Origin: Calditrichota bacterium
GTDB lineage: Bacteria; Calditrichota; Calditrichia; RBG-13-44-9
Direction of reading: 5' to 3'
DNA: 7,818 bases
Assembly: GCA_024276455.1 (NCBI GenBank)
Contig: JAJRXE010000272.1
Location: forward strand, 1-7,818
The notes under the pieces: generated by a model
The model's database searches: none
Told to the model about the DNA's origin: nothing
What the model saw: only the letters and a program-made list of their open reading frames with translations
Position numbers and translations under genes: made by a program
Part shown: in pieces, positions 5,816-7,818 of the stretch
Layout of the letters: each line of letters begins with the position of its first letter
Position numbering within the stretch: the stretch's first letter is position 1

Positions 5816-6526
5816 TTAATAATCCCGGCTTACCAGGCGCTTCTTCAGCTCGGAGATGTGCCAGGTAATATTAATTTCCTTCGGACAGGCTTCCACACAA
5901 TTGAAGATGGTGTGACAACGCCACACTCCGTCATTCTGGTCCACAATGTCCAGACGCTCGGCTGCGCCTTCGTCGCGAGAGTCAAAGCTGTACCGGAATG
6001 CCTTCAGCAAAGCGGCTGGTCCCAGGAAGTTGGGATTCTTCCAGTTAGAAGGACAGGAAGTACTGCAGGCACCACACAAAATGCATTTGGTGGATTCATC
6101 AATGAGTTGCCGGTCTTCCACCGACTGGTAGCGTTCCGCCGAAGGCGGCGGGGTTTTGGCAATCAGATAGGGTTTAACAATTTCGTATTTTTTGAAGAAA
6201 TCGCTCATGTCCACAACCAGGTCCTTAATTACCGGCAGAGACTGCAACGGTTCAATGGTCACCCGGGTGGGATCTTTCAAATTCTTCAAATTTGTTTCGC
6301 AGGCCAGCCGGTTCTGACCATTAATCTTCATGGCACAGGAGCCGCAAATTCCGTGAGCGCAGGAACGCCGGAAGGCCAGGGTACCGTCTTGTTCCCATTT
6401 AATTTTGTGCAAAAGGTCTAATACTTTTTCGGTGGGATCCGCCTCTACGGTAAACTCATCGTAGTGAGGCTTCTTGTCTCCTTTCTCAGGATTGAATCGA
6501 TATACTTTGACTTTTACCTGTATCAT
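5816..6526 (-). CDS. sdhB: Succinate dehydrogenase/fumarate reductase iron-sulfur subunit
   Basis: A 236-residue electron-transfer subunit of complex II, carrying electrons between the flavin of SdhA/FrdA and the quinone at the membrane anchor. All three clusters can be placed. [2Fe-2S]: Cys56, 61, 64 and 76 (SCAHGICGSC...C). [4Fe-4S]: Cys148, 151, 154 and 214 (CILCGAC and EACP). [3Fe-4S]: Cys158, 204 and 210 (TSCPS and CHTIFNC). The RRSCAHGICGSCAM and CSTSCPS signatures and CHTIFNC are typical, and the length equals the usual 230-250. Cluster spacing does not separate SDH from fumarate reductase; CHTIFNC is closer to SdhB (CHSIMNC in E. coli). The ATG overlaps the stop of the flavoprotein gene by one base (TGATG) and is preceded by GGAAA within that gene, so the two are translationally coupled. 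Last gene of its operon: a terminator-like hairpin follows and no anchor subunit lies downstream. Confidence 0.95.
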   Translation of the reverse strand: MIQVKVKVYRFNPEKGDKKPHYDEFTVEADPTEKVLDLLHKIKWEQDGTLAFRRSCAHGICGSCAMKINGQNRLACETNLKNLKDPTRVTIEPLQSLPVIKDLVVDMSDFFKKYEIVKPYLIAKTPPPSAERYQSVEDRQLIDESTKCILCGACSTSCPSNWKNPNFLGPAALLKAFRYSFDSRDEGAAERLDIVDQNDGVWRCHTIFNCVEACPKEINITWHISELKKRLVSRDY

Positions 6527-7818
6527 CAGTATTTCCTTTCCTTTGGTTGAAATTTGGTAATCACCACAGGTTTATAATCAAATTCAATCTTACCGTCTTT
6601 GCGGAAGGCGATGGTATGTTTGAGCCAGTTTTTGTCGTCGCGTTTGGGGAAATCTTTCCGGTATTGCGAACCGCGACTTTCCTGGCGGTTTAAGGCACCG
6701 CCAACAATGATTTCCGCAAAGTGAAGGAGATTATCCAATTCCAGCGCCTCGGTCAAATCGGTGTTAAATTTCATCCCTTTGTCGTCAATTTGAATGTGTT
6801 CAGCCCGTTCCTCCAATTCCCGAACCTTTTCCAGGGCTTCGGTGAGGCGTTTTTCGTCGCGGAAAATACCCACCTTATTCATCATCACTTCCTGCAGTTC
6901 GCGCCGGATAACGGCCACTTTTTCATCGCCTTTATTGTCGCGCACTTTCACCACGCGGTCGATGGCGGCTTTCACCTGGTCGTCCGGAAGTTCGGCTTTT
7001 TCCACGCCGTTTTTGTTCAAAAAGTCCACAATGGCTTTTCCGGCCCGGCGACCGAAGACGATGGTTTCCAGCTGAGAGTTGGTTCCCAGCCGATTGGCTC
7101 CGTGCACCGATACGCACGCACATTCGCCCGCCGCGTAAAATCCTTCCACCACCTGCGATTTACCATCAGCCAGCACTTCGGAATTGATGGTGACCGGAAT
7201 GCCACCCATGGAATAATGGGCGGTAGGCTGAATGGGAATGGGCTCTTTCACCGGATCCACTCCGGCAATTTTGCGGCAGAAGCCGGTAATTTCCGGCAAC
7301 CGCTCGTTAATGCGCTTCTCGCCCAGGTGACGCAAGTCCAGATACACGTAATCCTTCCCATCGATGCCCCGTCCCTCGTCAATTTCGGTTTGGATGGAAC
7401 GAGCGGTCAGGTCGCGCGGTGCCAGTTCCATTAACTTGGGAGCATATTTCGCCATGAAGCGCTCGCCATCCTTGTTCAACAGGTAAGCCCCTTCTCCCCG
7501 GGCTCCCTCGGTGAGCAAAATGCCGTAGCGGTACAATCCGGTGGGGTGGAACTGGACAAATTCCATGTCTTCCAGTGGCAGCCCCGCCCGTAAAACAATA
7601 CCCAATCCGTCCCCGGTATTGGCATGGGCATTGGAGGTAATCTTAAACGTCCGGCCGTAACCACCGGTGGCAAACATGGTTACCTTGCTGTGGAAGGTCA
7701 CAAACTGCCCGCCGATCATATCGTACGCCACCACTCCGCGAGCCACGTTGTCTTTAATAATCAAGTCCGTTACGTAAAATTCGTTGTAAAAACGCACATG
7801 ATTTTTCACACACTGATC
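6526..7818 (-). CDS. sdhA: Succinate dehydrogenase/fumarate reductase flavoprotein subunit, 5' end outside the window
   Basis: Interconverts succinate and fumarate with covalent FAD and passes electrons to the SdhB subunit. About 430 residues are visible, open to the window edge; the first complete codons read D-Q-C-V-K-N-H. A GTG at 7809 is an internal Val, not a start. The missing N-terminal part should contain the Rossmann FAD site and the flavin-linking His. Counting from the edge, catalytic landmarks are His91 (FHPTG), Glu104 (TEGARGEG), Arg135 (PRDLTARSI), His201 (PTAHYSMGGI) and Arg243 (GANRLGTNS), matching E. coli FrdA His232, Glu245, Arg287, His355 and Arg390. The helical C-terminal domain has NRQESRG, YRKDFPKRDD and NWLKHT. 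The flavin loop reads NSQLETIVFGRRAG, where E. coli SdhA has LLD and FrdA has LAE, so SDH versus FRD stays open. First visible gene of the sdhAB operon; an anchor gene probably precedes it. Confidence 0.95.
   Translation of the reverse strand, partial: DQCVKNHVRFYNEFYVTDLIIKDNVARGVVAYDMIGGQFVTFHSKVTMFATGGYGRTFKITSNAHANTGDGLGIVLRAGLPLEDMEFVQFHPTGLYRYGILLTEGARGEGAYLLNKDGERFMAKYAPKLMELAPRDLTARSIQTEIDEGRGIDGKDYVYLDLRHLGEKRINERLPEITGFCRKIAGVDPVKEPIPIQPTAHYSMGGIPVTINSEVLADGKSQVVEGFYAAGECACVSVHGANRLGTNSQLETIVFGRRAGKAIVDFLNKNGVEKAELPDDQVKAAIDRVVKVRDNKGDEKVAVIRRELQEVMMNKVGIFRDEKRLTEALEKVRELEERAEHIQIDDKGMKFNTDLTEALELDNLLHFAEIIVGGALNRQESRGSQYRKDFPKRDDKNWLKHTIAFRKDGKIEFDYKPVVITKFQPKERKY

Noticed and set aside
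5858..6421. 187-codon plus-strand frame opposite sdhB
   Set aside because: Antisense shadow of the iron-sulfur subunit, with no independent support.
6721..7434. 237-codon plus-strand frame opposite sdhA
   Set aside because: Antisense shadow of a well-conserved gene; its His/Phe-rich composition is typical of such shadows.
1..7818. Mobile element, CRISPR, defence or toxin-antitoxin system
   Set aside because: No transposase, integrase, spaced repeats, tRNA attachment site or defence-type domain seen in any frame; the recognised genes are housekeeping or common accessory types.

Overview
This is an ordinary bacterial chromosome segment of moderate G+C content with AT-richer gaps. It holds five confident complete genes and one gene cut by the right edge. 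The single ungapped coding frames, Shine-Dalgarno-led starts and tight gene coupling are bacterial. The gene set (N-anchored penicillin-acylase-family hydrolase, split Na/Pi symporter plus PhoU, SdhAB with CHTIFNC/CPKEIN-type motifs) and a left-edge promoter-like site that also reads TAnnTTTG would suit a member of the Bacteroidota/Calditrichota (FCB) neighbourhood. That placement is an inference and weak; no rRNA or other taxonomic marker is present.

Layout, left to right. (a) 1-251 is non-coding and AT-rich. It carries two sigma70-like promoter candidates on the minus strand, pointing off the left edge, and a short perfect inverted repeat. (b) 252-2639, minus: a membrane-anchored or exported penicillin acylase/amidase-family Ntn-hydrolase precursor. 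(c) 2640-3289 is a 650-base gap without a convincing gene. It holds a run of short-loop hairpins (2795-2866, possibly to 2907), an imperfect direct repeat (2942-2990) and a foldback palindromic element (3219-3270) just behind phoU. (d) 3290-3964 and 3977-5077, minus: a two-gene operon, Na+/phosphate cotransporter then PhoU-like regulator, coupled through a 12-base gap that holds the phoU ribosome-binding site. (e) 5201-5755, plus: a secreted protein of unknown function, divergent from the transporter. (f) 5753-5804: a hairpin between convergent genes, probably a bidirectional terminator. (g) 5816-6526 and 6526-7818, minus: the iron-sulfur subunit and the C-terminal three quarters or so of the flavoprotein subunit of succinate dehydrogenase/fumarate reductase. 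These overlap by one base, and the 5' end of the flavoprotein gene lies beyond the window.

How the genes work together: SdhA/FrdA and SdhB/FrdB form the soluble catalytic half of complex II. The membrane anchor (cytochrome b) gene is not downstream, because sdhB is followed by a terminator-like hairpin, so it probably lies upstream beyond position 7818 (sdhC-A-B order). The Npt-type transporter and PhoU form a phosphate uptake/control pair independent of PstSCAB. The acylase and the secreted protein have no evident functional link to these.

I found no phage, transposase, CRISPR, toxin-antitoxin or defence signature, and I do not see a convincing new system. The parts most worth a second look are non-coding: the hairpin cluster and palindromic foldback element in 2640-3289, and the promoter-like array at the left edge.
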